DNA from: an uncultured SAR116 cluster alpha proteobacterium
Lineage (GTDB): Bacteria; Pseudomonadota; Alphaproteobacteria; Puniceispirillales; Marisalimonadaceae
Direction of reading: 5' to 3'
Length of the DNA: 35,375 bases
Assembly (NCBI GenBank): GCA_902543145.1
Contig: CACBXG010000012.1
Span: forward strand, 1-35,375
In this document: one piece after another, positions 21,985 through 29,854 of the stretch
Layout: each line of letters begins with the position of its first letter
How positions within the stretch are numbered: position 1 is the stretch's first letter
Notes under the pieces: model-generated
Told to the model about the DNA's origin: nothing
Seen by the model: only the letters and a program-made list of their open reading frames with translations
The model's database searches: none
Program-made: the position numbers and the translations under genes

Positions 21985-24245
21985 AACTGCTTGTATCTGA
22001 TATAGTTAGAATGTTTGTCCCTACCCATTTCAAGCTCTACATCATCCCTAACTAATTGCCTAATCCTTTGTGCAAATCGATTTCTAGTTGGGACATATTG
22101 ACCATCTCCTATTTCTTCCATGTGTGTTTTAAATTTTGAATATGCATCAGTAATTCCTACTTTTTTATTTTTACGAGCATCTAACAATTCATGAAGATAA
22201 TTTTCCTTAAACCAATATAATATTGAGTCTGAATCTTCAAACCATTGAGTTGTAGACTGTTCAACTACACTTGGGATGATGAAGCCATCATTTTCAATAA
22301 CATCCAATGCCCCTTTTATAGCGAACTTAAACAATTCATCTTTTTCATATAAAACTATTTTTTCAGCAATTCTTGGCACTCTCTCTTTCATAGGAATAGA
22401 TCGATCGAATGGTATAACTTTTACCCTTCTGTTAATTCCTTCATCTACTCCTCCCTTGAAATTAGGGAGAACATTGGTTGCAAATATGTGGATCGCATTT
22501 GGTTTAAATGAACATACTGGTTTATAAACCTTTTTACCTGACACGGTATCACCAGTTACAACTGCTTTAAGTTTGTTTGATCTTATTGCATTAGCCCCCA
22601 ATAATTCGTCAGATAAATTTGCCATTTTACCAACTAATTCTATTAAATACTGTTCTTTGCCTAAATCAGCTGGGGGTATAGATGAACAAGCATTTTTGGG
22701 TAGAAGAGACCGTATTAATTCTAAGATCTGTGACTTACCATTAGATGCAGAAGGGCCATATAAAACAAAACATATTGGAGTTGACAATTTTGTTGCAATC
22801 CCAGTTATACTTACCCCTAATATTTGTTGAATGAGTCTTATCAGTTGGGTTTTGATGATTTCATCTAAACTCATAAAACAACCGTTGATTAGTTTCCTAA
22901 GATAACCAGAAAGTATAAAATCTTCATCATCCCATTTGGCATCAAATACAAATCTTTGTTTATGATTTGGATCATGTTGCAACAGTTTAGTTTTTTTATC
23001 GTAAGACATCTCTAAAAAACCATTCTTACAGTTCACTCCCATTGGTTGATCTTCAAAGAATCCTGGCTCAGAACACATTGACATTAATTCGTGAAGGCAG
23101 CCATCTATGAACTGTTTACTTACTTGAATCAATTTGCCAGATTTGGTTTTCTTTTGATCTAATTCGTGGACTAACTGTCTTAAGTCACTATCAGGGATAA
23201 TCTTCCAACACAAACCATTATATTTCCAAAGTTCCCCCTCATCGTAGACTGGTATTGGACCTTCTAATTCAAATTGCTTTTTTAGATATTTTGCTATTGA
23301 AGTGTGTGTATTACTCTCAATTTCAAAAATACCACCTCCTTGCCAACCATTTTGGGTTGCAAGTTTAAATATATATCTTTTGTCAATTTTTTCTGGATTG
23401 AATGAATTCCATTTTTCTTTGTTAAACTCTTTATTTTGATAATTAGGGCATGGAGAACCATCTATTTTATATTTTGACCAATCATCAAAGATTTCAAACC
23501 CATCTCCTTTAAAAGTTTTTTTAAGAGCAAGGCCTATATTTACCCATGTATTATAATCTTCAGGATCTATATAGCTTAAGGCACTCCGTACTAAAGGAAT
23601 ATCCTTAATACCCTCTTCCCTTTTGTGTTCATTTATAGATGTCTTTATTGTTGATATTTTAACTTCTTTTTGTACAACATGGTTTTGTAATAGCGTTTCA
23701 GATTGAGTAATAATATTTTTCACTTGTTTAAGGGTTACACATGGAAGATCCTCACTGTGCACCTCTAAGGGACTTTCATCAATCCATTGATAAGATTGTT
23801 TTGTTTCTGGGTGAGTTCCAAAAATTATACATTGTGTGCCACTAGCTAATACTTCTAATTGAGCTTTTCCTTTTTCAAGATTAAAAATTTTAGTAGATTT
23901 TTTTCTAAATTCATCTCCACTTCTTCTATAAAACAATGCTCTCTTTGGAAATTTTCCAATTCTTTCTATCGTATCACCCAGTTCACGAATAATTATGTCT
24001 CTAATAAGAAGGCTTTGTTTGTCATCTAGAATATCTATATCAAATACAATTAAATCATTTAATAGAACACCCACACCTGCATGTGGGTATTCTAAGGATA
24101 GTTTCTCAATTTGGGCATAATCATTCTTGATGCTTGACCAATTTTTAATGCTTGGCCTTTTTGTTGCTGGAATGATTGGGATTGGAATATAGCCATTTTC
24201 ATGTAACTTTAAAGCTGCATTGCCGTAAGACTGTAAAGATGGCAT
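21978..24245 (-). CDS. Primase-polymerase / SF3 helicase replication protein (phage P4 alpha-like)
   Basis: A 755-aa multidomain protein. Residues about 1-170 are a prim-pol domain: GYIPIPIIPATKRPSIKNWS, and the metal-binding pair D69/D71 in VFDIDI. About 215-290 is a PriCT-2-type segment (SALSYIDPEDYNTWVNIGLA). A D5_N-like region follows, and then a superfamily 3 helicase with Walker A GPSASNGKS near 492-500, a NLSDEL acidic motif, a VVTGDTV segment and IHIFATNVLPNF sensor. It ends with a winged-helix-like region. It would start and unwind replication of the excised element. Its ATG overlaps the alpA stop by 1 bp, so the two are co-translated. The gene is full length, with no breaks. Confidence 0.9.
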   Translation of the reverse strand: MPSLQSYGNAALKLHENGYIPIPIIPATKRPSIKNWSSIKNDYAQIEKLSLEYPHAGVGVLLNDLIVFDIDILDDKQSLLIRDIIIRELGDTIERIGKFPKRALFYRRSGDEFRKKSTKIFNLEKGKAQLEVLASGTQCIIFGTHPETKQSYQWIDESPLEVHSEDLPCVTLKQVKNIITQSETLLQNHVVQKEVKISTIKTSINEHKREEGIKDIPLVRSALSYIDPEDYNTWVNIGLALKKTFKGDGFEIFDDWSKYKIDGSPCPNYQNKEFNKEKWNSFNPEKIDKRYIFKLATQNGWQGGGIFEIESNTHTSIAKYLKKQFELEGPIPVYDEGELWKYNGLCWKIIPDSDLRQLVHELDQKKTKSGKLIQVSKQFIDGCLHELMSMCSEPGFFEDQPMGVNCKNGFLEMSYDKKTKLLQHDPNHKQRFVFDAKWDDEDFILSGYLRKLINGCFMSLDEIIKTQLIRLIQQILGVSITGIATKLSTPICFVLYGPSASNGKSQILELIRSLLPKNACSSIPPADLGKEQYLIELVGKMANLSDELLGANAIRSNKLKAVVTGDTVSGKKVYKPVCSFKPNAIHIFATNVLPNFKGGVDEGINRRVKVIPFDRSIPMKERVPRIAEKIVLYEKDELFKFAIKGALDVIENDGFIIPSVVEQSTTQWFEDSDSILYWFKENYLHELLDARKNKKVGITDAYSKFKTHMEEIGDGQYVPTRNRFAQRIRQLVRDDVELEMGRDKHSNYIRYKQLV

Positions 24246-24454
24246 TATAAATCTCCATCATCACGTCTTATTTCCATTTCCATAAGCCAATCATCTATTT
24301 CAGAACACCTCCATAATCTTGTTTTAGATGAGGGTTTAATAGGTTTTGGAAAATCTTTATTCTTCATCCAATCTTTAATTGTTTCTGAAGTAACCCCAAA
24401 AAATTTAAGGATTTCTTTTCCATTTACATATGTTTTATTTTCAAATAGTGCCAT
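24245..24454 (-). CDS. AlpA-type excisionase / transcriptional regulator
   Basis: A 69-aa HTH protein. NGKEILKFFGVTSETIKDWM is the MerR-like helix-turn-helix, followed by KDFPKPIKPSSKTRLWRCSE, which matches the AlpA signature FPxPxxxxxxxxxW, and by EIDDWLMEME. AlpA of satellite elements acts as an activator of integrase expression or directly as an excisionase. A strong GGAGG lies just upstream of the ATG. The stop overlaps the primase start, so regulator and replication protein form one operon. It lies 340 bp from the intact tRNA-Met at the island's right end. Confidence 0.9.
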   Translation of the reverse strand: MALFENKTYVNGKEILKFFGVTSETIKDWMKNKDFPKPIKPSSKTRLWRCSEIDDWLMEMEIRRDDGDL

Positions 24455-24794
24455 CGTGGCCTCCTTTTAATTAGATTAAAAAAACAGGCATCGATTTTTT
24501 AAGATGAGATTCAACTTCTACGATGTTCACTGAAGTTGTTGCATACTGATTACGCTAGTATGGCAGCGAGGTGCCCTCACCGAGCATATACATTATATCA
24601 GGTCCAGAATCGCTAGAAAAGGCCCTATTTAGATTTTTTTTAATTTTTTTTTAAGTTATTGGATTTACTAAAAAGGAGATAAAAATTAATTAAAACCGGT
24701 CACATCTCCGTCACAATTGCTTTGACTTTTATGAAAAATCCTGAGATTCTATAATTATAACAAGTGAGGTGTGGCTTATTATTCAAAAGGTTAT
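24455..24794. other. Right end region of the island
   Basis: 340 bp without a gene. It contains the alpA promoter region, long T/A runs near 24636-24654, an orphan AAAAAGGAGAT, the 16-bp end repeat at 24701-24716 and unique sequence up to the tRNA-Met. Confidence 0.5.
24701..24716 (+). repeat. Right copy of 16-bp end repeat, probable integrase arm site
   Basis: CACATCTCCGTCACAA, an exact match to 4619-4634. In the circular form the two copies would flank the tRNA-Met core on opposite sides, as P and P' arm sites do. Confidence 0.6.
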
Positions 24795-24871
24795 TGGTAG
24801 CGGAGGAGGGACTTGAACCCCCGACACCCGGATTATGATTCCGGTGCTCTAACCAGCTGAGCTACTCCGCC
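24795..24871 (-). tRNA. tRNA-Met (CAT), elongator type, intact
   Basis: A 77-nt cloverleaf including encoded CCA: GGCGGAGTAGCTCAGCTGGT opens the acceptor and D arms, CCGGA-ATCATAA-TCCGG is the anticodon arm (anticodon CAT), GTCGGGGGTTCAAGTCCC covers the variable loop and T arm, and CTCCGCTACCA closes it. The first pair is G-T. The pairs match elongator tRNA-Met rather than initiator; a tRNA-Ile with modified CAT is less likely. It is the integration target of the island and lies 65 bp downstream of the VOC-family gene. Confidence 0.93.
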
Positions 24872-24936
24872 TTATTACTAAGTTGTTACTAAATATAATT
24901 TATTTTATAGTCAAGTAATACATTCATAAGTATAAC

Positions 24937-25587
24937 TTATAATGAAATAACTAAATCCCTTAAATTATCCTTGAGCTTTAACTTAAAAATAGAAGGCTTC
25001 TTTTGTGTTGTCATTGAAACTGAAACATACTCAATTTTTCCAAAGGAATTCAAAAAATTATTAAATTGTTGTTGAGTTTCAGAGAGTTCAATTTCAAAGC
25101 TAATTAGTTCAAATTGATTTTTTTTCATTTGATATATTGGCTTTTCACTTTCCCAAGAAATTAAACAAGGTATAATTCCTGTTTCTATAATTTCACTATC
25201 TAAAATATTATTATTAAAAGTTGGCATCGCAAATTTCCATTTGTACCTATCACGTGATGCTTCAAAAAAAGGATCATAATATTTATTTATGTTTCTATTA
25301 TTATTTTCAACAACATAACCTATAATTTGAGGTGATTTTGTTAATTTGGACTGTAAATTTGAGTTATCTAAGTTGAACCATTTTCTATTTTTTAAATTCT
25401 TTCTTTTAGGATCAATTGCAACTACCTCAAGGTAAACCTTTTCACCAATTCTTATCACTCTATTATGCGTTCCCATATCTTTATGGAAACCAATATCACT
25501 TAGCTTGGCTTGAAGTATATTTTCAACAAATTCAGTTCCCTCTTCTAAAGTGCTAGATCCAAATACAACATGATCTAATTTATGCAT
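24937..25587 (-). CDS. VOC / glyoxalase-like domain protein
   Basis: A 216-aa protein. It starts MHKLDHVVFGSSTLEEGTEF, the first beta-alpha unit of a Glyoxalase_3-like VOC fold, with the metal-type histidine in LDHVVF. HNRVIRIGEKVYLEVVAIDP follows, with its glutamate in the second VOC half-position. The C-terminal half (strands FELISFEIEL and FKLKLKDNL) is less conserved. The reaction is unknown. It starts one base after the mnmA stop, so it is the last gene of the cysE-mnmA operon, though its role there is unclear. Confidence 0.78.
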   Translation of the reverse strand: MHKLDHVVFGSSTLEEGTEFVENILQAKLSDIGFHKDMGTHNRVIRIGEKVYLEVVAIDPKRKNLKNRKWFNLDNSNLQSKLTKSPQIIGYVVENNNRNINKYYDPFFEASRDRYKWKFAMPTFNNNILDSEIIETGIIPCLISWESEKPIYQMKKNQFELISFEIELSETQQQFNNFLNSFGKIEYVSVSMTTQKKPSIFKLKLKDNLRDLVISL

Positions 25588-25588
25588 T

Positions 25589-26770
25589 TTAGAGATTTAT
25601 TTCTGTTAACTTATTAGGAGCTTCTGTTATCCAGCCACCGCCCAATACATGAGAAATTTCATTAATATTATAAAAAACAGCAGCCTGGCCAGTTGAAACA
25701 CCAAATTGAGGTTCATCAAATGATAGACAAGCAAGAGTTTTGTCATAGTTAACTTTAATTGTTCCAATTACTGGTTGTGATGAGTTTCTTAACTTAACTA
25801 AAACTCTAACTTCTGTATCTAGTTGTAAATCAATTAGCCAGTTGCAATCACTTATTTTAATTTTATTACAAGATAAGAACTCTTTAGGACCAACAATCAC
25901 ATTATTTTTTTCTGTGTCAAGACCAATAACATATAAAATACTGTTGTTATCATCTACTCCTTTTCTACCTCCAACACCAATCCCTTTTCTTTGACCAATG
26001 GTGAAGTCAATTATACCGTTATGTCTTCCTAAAACATTTCCATTTACATCTATTAAATTACCAGCCTCAATACTCCCTGGTCTCAATTTTCTTACTACAT
26101 CTGCATATTTACCTTCAGGAACAAAGCATATATCTTGGCTGTCAGGTTTGTTTGCTACATTAAGATTGTGATGTTTAGCAACAGATCTTGTTTCATTTTT
26201 TGTTAACGATCCGAGGGGAAATCTAACAAATTCAAGTTGTTTTTTAGTTGTAGCAAATAAAAAATAGGATTGATCTTTTGAGAGGTCTACACCAGTATGT
26301 ATGCTTGGATGTCCTTGTTTTGTTTTTCTTCTGATATAATGTCCAGTGGCCATAGCGCTAGCACCAAGATTTTTTGCTCTATCAAACATATCACTAAATT
26401 TAACTGTCTGATTACATCTTACACAAGGAATTGGAGTTTCACCTCTTAGGTAAGAATCTGCAAAATTATTTATAACTTGATCTTTGAAAATATTTTCGTA
26501 GTTCAAAACATAATGAGGAATTCCAAGCTTACTGCAAACTAATCTAGCATCATTGATATCTGAACCTGCACAGCACGCCCCCTTTTTTTGAAGAGCTTTG
26601 CCATAATCATATAATTGCATGGTTAAACCAACAACATTATAACCAGCTTCAACAAGCAAAGCGGCTGTGACAGAAGAATCCACACCGCCTGACATTGCTA
26701 CAACTATGCGATGATTGGATGGATCACCCTCTAAATCCATTTCTTTTATAACTTGGTTAATTTTGATCAT
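25589..26770 (-). CDS. mnmA: tRNA-specific 2-thiouridylase
   Basis: A 393-aa protein. The PP-loop ATP-binding motif is VAMSGGVDSSVTAALL near 25-40. CVRCNQTVKFSDM holds the first catalytic cysteine region (CxxCN), SQDICFVPEGKY the second cysteine region, and a C-terminal beta-barrel ends the protein (GVSTGQAAVFY). It puts sulfur on U34 of the Lys, Glu and Gln tRNAs, using persulfide sulfur from a cysteine desulfurase. It lies 5 bp after the ferredoxin gene, and the desulfurase is two genes upstream, so donor and acceptor share one operon. Confidence 0.95.
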   Translation of the reverse strand: MIKINQVIKEMDLEGDPSNHRIVVAMSGGVDSSVTAALLVEAGYNVVGLTMQLYDYGKALQKKGACCAGSDINDARLVCSKLGIPHYVLNYENIFKDQVINNFADSYLRGETPIPCVRCNQTVKFSDMFDRAKNLGASAMATGHYIRRKTKQGHPSIHTGVDLSKDQSYFLFATTKKQLEFVRFPLGSLTKNETRSVAKHHNLNVANKPDSQDICFVPEGKYADVVRKLRPGSIEAGNLIDVNGNVLGRHNGIIDFTIGQRKGIGVGGRKGVDDNNSILYVIGLDTEKNNVIVGPKEFLSCNKIKISDCNWLIDLQLDTEVRVLVKLRNSSQPVIGTIKVNYDKTLACLSFDEPQFGVSTGQAAVFYNINEISHVLGGGWITEAPNKLTEINL

Positions 26771-26775
26771 TAACC

Positions 26776-27099
26776 TTACTCTTCAGGAATGGAGACTCTT
26801 AAACCATCAAGCTTGTCAGTCACTTCAATTTGGCAACCTAGTCGAGAAGTCGGTTTTAATCCATCAGCTAAATCTAGCATATCTTCTTCATCGGGATTAG
26901 GCCCTCCTACAACTGGAAACCATTCTTTGTCTATGATGACATGACATGTACAACAGGAGATTGATCCTCCACAAGTCCCTTCAATTCCTAAATCATTATC
27001 TCTAGCTACTTCCATTAATGATAATCCATTTTCTGTTTCTACAGATTTTTCATTACCATCTGAACTAACAAATACAAGTTTTGTCACATTAGACTCCAT
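26776..27099 (-). CDS. fdx: [2Fe-2S] ferredoxin, adrenodoxin/ISC type
   Basis: A 107-aa protein. EGTCGGSISCCTCHVIID carries the Cx5Cx2C cluster motif of ISC-type ferredoxins, and a fourth cysteine lies in SRLGCQIEV about 36 residues on. GLSLMEVARDNDL is the conserved helix before the loop. It transfers electrons for iron-sulfur cluster assembly; a P450 partner is possible but none is nearby. It lies between the desulfurase and mnmA with gaps of 13 and 5 bp. Confidence 0.9.
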   Translation of the reverse strand: MESNVTKLVFVSSDGNEKSVETENGLSLMEVARDNDLGIEGTCGGSISCCTCHVIIDKEWFPVVGGPNPDEEDMLDLADGLKPTSRLGCQIEVTDKLDGLRVSIPEE

Positions 27100-27112
27100 A
27101 TTATCGTTTTAC

Positions 27113-28231
27113 TTACAAATTTGCCCAATACAATGCCAACCTATCTAATTCTTTTGTAGTAATCAAGTTTTCTGAATTTAAAATAGCATCATTTGGAGGA
27201 AAAGAGAATCTTACAGAATTTGACTCAAGTTTATCAAATCCCATTGCGCTAACAACATGACTTTTAGCAATTTTACCAGAGCTACACGCTGATCCAGAAC
27301 TTACTGAAAAGGATTCCAAATCTAATTTCATTAATGCTAAGTCTCCAGATATATTAGGATGAGCTATTAATAATGTGTTTGAAACTCTATTTGCTTTTTC
27401 TCCAAAAATAATCGTTTCAGGGCTTAAATTTTTTATTATTTTTTGAAAGTAATCTCTTAGAAATTTTACTTTTGAGCAATTATTTTCTTTTAAATTATTA
27501 ACGAATTTAGCAGCTTCACCAAACCCTCTTATTCCAAGAATGTTTTCTGTTCCTGCTCTCATCCCTTTTTCTTGCCCACCACCTAGAATTAATGGTGCTA
27601 AATTTATATCATTGTTGTAAACTAAGGCTCCTATTCCAGTTGGAGCACCAATTTTGTGACCTGAGAGTGTTAAAAAATCAAATTCTATTTCCGCAAAATC
27701 AATCTTTACTTTACCAAGAGCTTGTGCGGCATCACAATGGACTAAACATCCATACTTTTTTGCAATTTCAACAACATCTTTAATTGGCTGTATTACCCCA
27801 GTCTCATTATTTACCCACATAACGGATACTAGTATTTTTTTATTACTTTTAATTAATTTTTTTAGATATAATTCAAGAAAATTCAAATCTACAATCCCAT
27901 CTTGATTTACGGGGATTATGTGATCACTTTTAGATGAAGATAACACTGCCAAGTGTTCAATAGAACTTACGACAATAGTGTCAAAATTTTTAAATAGCAT
28001 ATTAATTGCTTCCGTTGCAGAACCAGTAAAAATTATATTATTTTTGTTTGTATTAACTAATTCACTAATATTTTCCCTAGCAACATCAATTATATATTTA
28101 CCTTTTCTACCAAAATAATGTATTGATGATGCATTCAATGGTCCAATATCCATACTATCTATTAAGGATTTTTTTACTTCCTTTAATAGTGGCACAGTTG
28201 CATTATAGTCTAAATAAATTTGTTTTTTCAC
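27113..28231 (-). CDS. Cysteine desulfurase (NifS/IscS family)
   Basis: A 372-aa PLP enzyme. It opens with IYLDYNATVPLLKEVKKSL; the aspartate/PLP region HCDAAQALGKVKIDF, the PLP lysine in TLSGHKIGAPTGIGALVY and the active cysteine loop SVSSGSACSSGK near 318-329 are all present. The SSGSACSSG loop is of the IscS/NifS type with a mobile cysteine. It releases sulfur from cysteine as a persulfide for cluster building and, given mnmA in the same operon, tRNA thiolation. It lies 33 bp after cysE, which supplies O-acetylserine for cysteine synthesis. Confidence 0.93.
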   Translation of the reverse strand: MKKQIYLDYNATVPLLKEVKKSLIDSMDIGPLNASSIHYFGRKGKYIIDVARENISELVNTNKNNIIFTGSATEAINMLFKNFDTIVVSSIEHLAVLSSSKSDHIIPVNQDGIVDLNFLELYLKKLIKSNKKILVSVMWVNNETGVIQPIKDVVEIAKKYGCLVHCDAAQALGKVKIDFAEIEFDFLTLSGHKIGAPTGIGALVYNNDINLAPLILGGGQEKGMRAGTENILGIRGFGEAAKFVNNLKENNCSKVKFLRDYFQKIIKNLSPETIIFGEKANRVSNTLLIAHPNISGDLALMKLDLESFSVSSGSACSSGKIAKSHVVSAMGFDKLESNSVRFSFPPNDAILNSENLITTKELDRLALYWANL

Positions 28232-28264
28232 AACTAAAGTCTGACACCTAAAATATTATAATTT

Positions 28265-28960
28265 TTAATTTTGTTTTTTATTATTTATTATTTTTTTGCT
28301 ATCTAAATTTTTTACTTTTTTTTCTAAATTCTCTACTTTTTTTAGTAAATTGACTAAAATTTTTTCCCTTGGATCAGTATCATTTGCTGATATTCCATAA
28401 GCTTTAAAAGTCTCCTTTTTTTTAGACCTTGCAAACTCTCTTGCAGGCACTCCTGCTACAGTTACATTAGGCGGCACATCTCTAGAAACAACAGAATTAG
28501 CTCCAATTCTTGCGTTGTCCCCTACTTTTATTGCTCCTAGAATTTGAGCACCAGAGCCAATAATTACATTGTTTCCTATTGTGGGATGTCTTTTTTGATT
28601 TCTTTGCAAATCACTTTCTATCGACGGCATAATACCACCTAAAGTAACGCCTTGATAAATAGTTACGTTTTCTCCTATTTCTGCAGTTTCACCTATTACT
28701 ATGCCTAAACCATGATCCATAAAAAAATTACTACCTATTTTTGCTGCCGGATGTATTTCTATACCCGTTAAAATCCTAGCAAAATACATAATCATCCTTC
28801 CAAGAAATTTTAAATTATATCTCCAAAAAATATTTCCGATCTTATAAAAAAGCATAACATGAAATGTCGGATATAAAAATACAACACCTAGCCTGCTTCC
28901 AGCAGCTGGGTCTCTTTCAATAATAGAATCAATCTCATTTATAAAATTTTTAAAAATCAT
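28265..28960 (-). CDS. cysE: Serine O-acetyltransferase
   Basis: A 231-aa protein. An N-terminal helical region (DPAAGSRLGVVFLYPTFHVM) leads into a left-handed beta-helix of hexapeptide repeats: AKIGSNFFMDHGLGIVIGET with the catalytic aspartate-histidine, then VTIYQGVTLGG, KRHPTIGNNVIIGSGAQILG and PPNVTVAGVPAREFAR. The tail is a lysine-rich coiled-coil-like segment (KVENLEKKVKNLDSKK) that is unusual for the family. It makes O-acetylserine from serine and acetyl-CoA, the first step of cysteine synthesis. It heads the minus-strand sulfur operon and is divergent from the alpha/beta hydrolase gene (210-bp gap). Confidence 0.94.
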   Translation of the reverse strand: MIFKNFINEIDSIIERDPAAGSRLGVVFLYPTFHVMLFYKIGNIFWRYNLKFLGRMIMYFARILTGIEIHPAAKIGSNFFMDHGLGIVIGETAEIGENVTIYQGVTLGGIMPSIESDLQRNQKRHPTIGNNVIIGSGAQILGAIKVGDNARIGANSVVSRDVPPNVTVAGVPAREFARSKKKETFKAYGISANDTDPREKILVNLLKKVENLEKKVKNLDSKKIINNKKQN

Positions 28961-29170
28961 TATTCATACCATAAACCTAAAATATTTTTATACTACATTC
29001 TTAATAAAAGTAATTTTAATTTGAAATTAAATTTTAACGACCACTTAATATTGACATATCCTAATTTAGTAATTAATGGGAGGATTAAACTTTATATCTT
29101 ATTCTCTTTAGAGTTTTATACAAACTTTATTTTATGATATAAATCATTAATTAATTTCTGGAGAAAACAA

Positions 29171-29830
29171 ATGCCTGAGGTAATTCTAAATGGTCCGCAC
29201 GGAAGGATAGAGTGCAGATATCATTCTGGGCAATCGCCTGACAGCCCAATTGCTTTGATATTACACCCTGAACCAAATAAAGGCGGTAGTATGAATAATA
29301 AAGTTTCTTATGGCATGTATCATGAGTTTAGAAATAGAGGTTTTTCAGTATTACGTTTTAACTTTAGAGGCGTAGGAAGAAGTGAAGGTATATATGAAGG
29401 GGGTGAAGGCGAACTTGCGGATGCAGCAGCAGTTTTAGATTGGATACAATCGCAAAATATTCATTCTAGATATACATTCATTGCTGGATTTTCTTTTGGT
29501 TCTTGGGTAGGAATGCAATTAATGATGAGAAGACCAGAGATTGTGGGTTTTATTGCAGTATCACCTCCTGCTGATAAATTTGATTTTTCTTTTCTTGCAC
29601 CATGCCCAGCATCAGGCCTTATAATTCATGGAGAAAATAATAAAAGAGTTCCAAGTGAAGTTATACAAAGACTTATAGATAAAATATCTATCCAAAAAGG
29701 TATAAAAATAGAAGTGGAGTTTATAAAAGAAGCAAATCACATGTTTTCAAATCATGATCAAGAATTATTAACTTCAATAAAAAAATATCTTAATAATGCT
29801 TTGGACCCATCTGAATACATTGAACTTTAA
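29171..29830 (+). CDS. Alpha/beta hydrolase
   Basis: A 219-aa protein. ALILHPEPNKGGSMNNKVSY, then VLRFNFRGVGRSEGIYEGGE (the oxyanion-side RGVGxSxG) and the nucleophile elbow GFSFGSWVG with serine near 114. An aspartate/glutamate region (IIHGENNKRVP) and a histidine in EANHMFSNHD near 194 complete the triad. It belongs to a small, conserved hydrolase group often found in alphaproteobacteria; the substrate is unknown. A TTGACA-like box lies at 29051-29056. A TTCTGGAG ribosome binding site precedes the ATG. tyrS follows after 24 bp, so the two are probably co-transcribed. Confidence 0.85.
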   Translation: MPEVILNGPHGRIECRYHSGQSPDSPIALILHPEPNKGGSMNNKVSYGMYHEFRNRGFSVLRFNFRGVGRSEGIYEGGEGELADAAAVLDWIQSQNIHSRYTFIAGFSFGSWVGMQLMMRRPEIVGFIAVSPPADKFDFSFLAPCPASGLIIHGENNKRVPSEVIQRLIDKISIQKGIKIEVEFIKEANHMFSNHDQELLTSIKKYLNNALDPSEYIEL

Positions 29831-29854
29831 TATAGATAATTACGAGTTTACAAA

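Larger units (their letters stand above)
4509..24794. mobile_element. tRNA-Met-integrated genomic island with urea-transport cargo (composite)
   Basis: The region is bounded by a 57-nt duplicate of the 3' part of tRNA-Met (4509-4565) and by the intact tRNA-Met (24795-24871), both on the minus strand, as expected after tyrosine-recombinase integration into a tRNA gene. A 16-bp direct repeat sits 53 bp inside the left boundary and 78 bp inside the right one. Mobility genes lie at the two ends: integrase on the left, AlpA regulator and primase/helicase on the right. Between them is cargo. Internal marks (tRNA-fMet fragment, TTGGTA pairs, 39-bp repeat) show that it was built in more than one step. 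There are no capsid, tail or conjugation genes, so it would need a helper to move between cells. Confidence 0.8.

Noticed and set aside
24661-24700. Small gene after the AAAAAGGAGAT sequence near 24670
   Set aside because: No start codon at the right distance opens a frame of useful length before the tRNA.
4509-24871. CRISPR array or defence system in the island
   Set aside because: No regularly spaced repeats with unique spacers are visible, and no cas, restriction, toxin-antitoxin or other defence gene was recognised in any frame.
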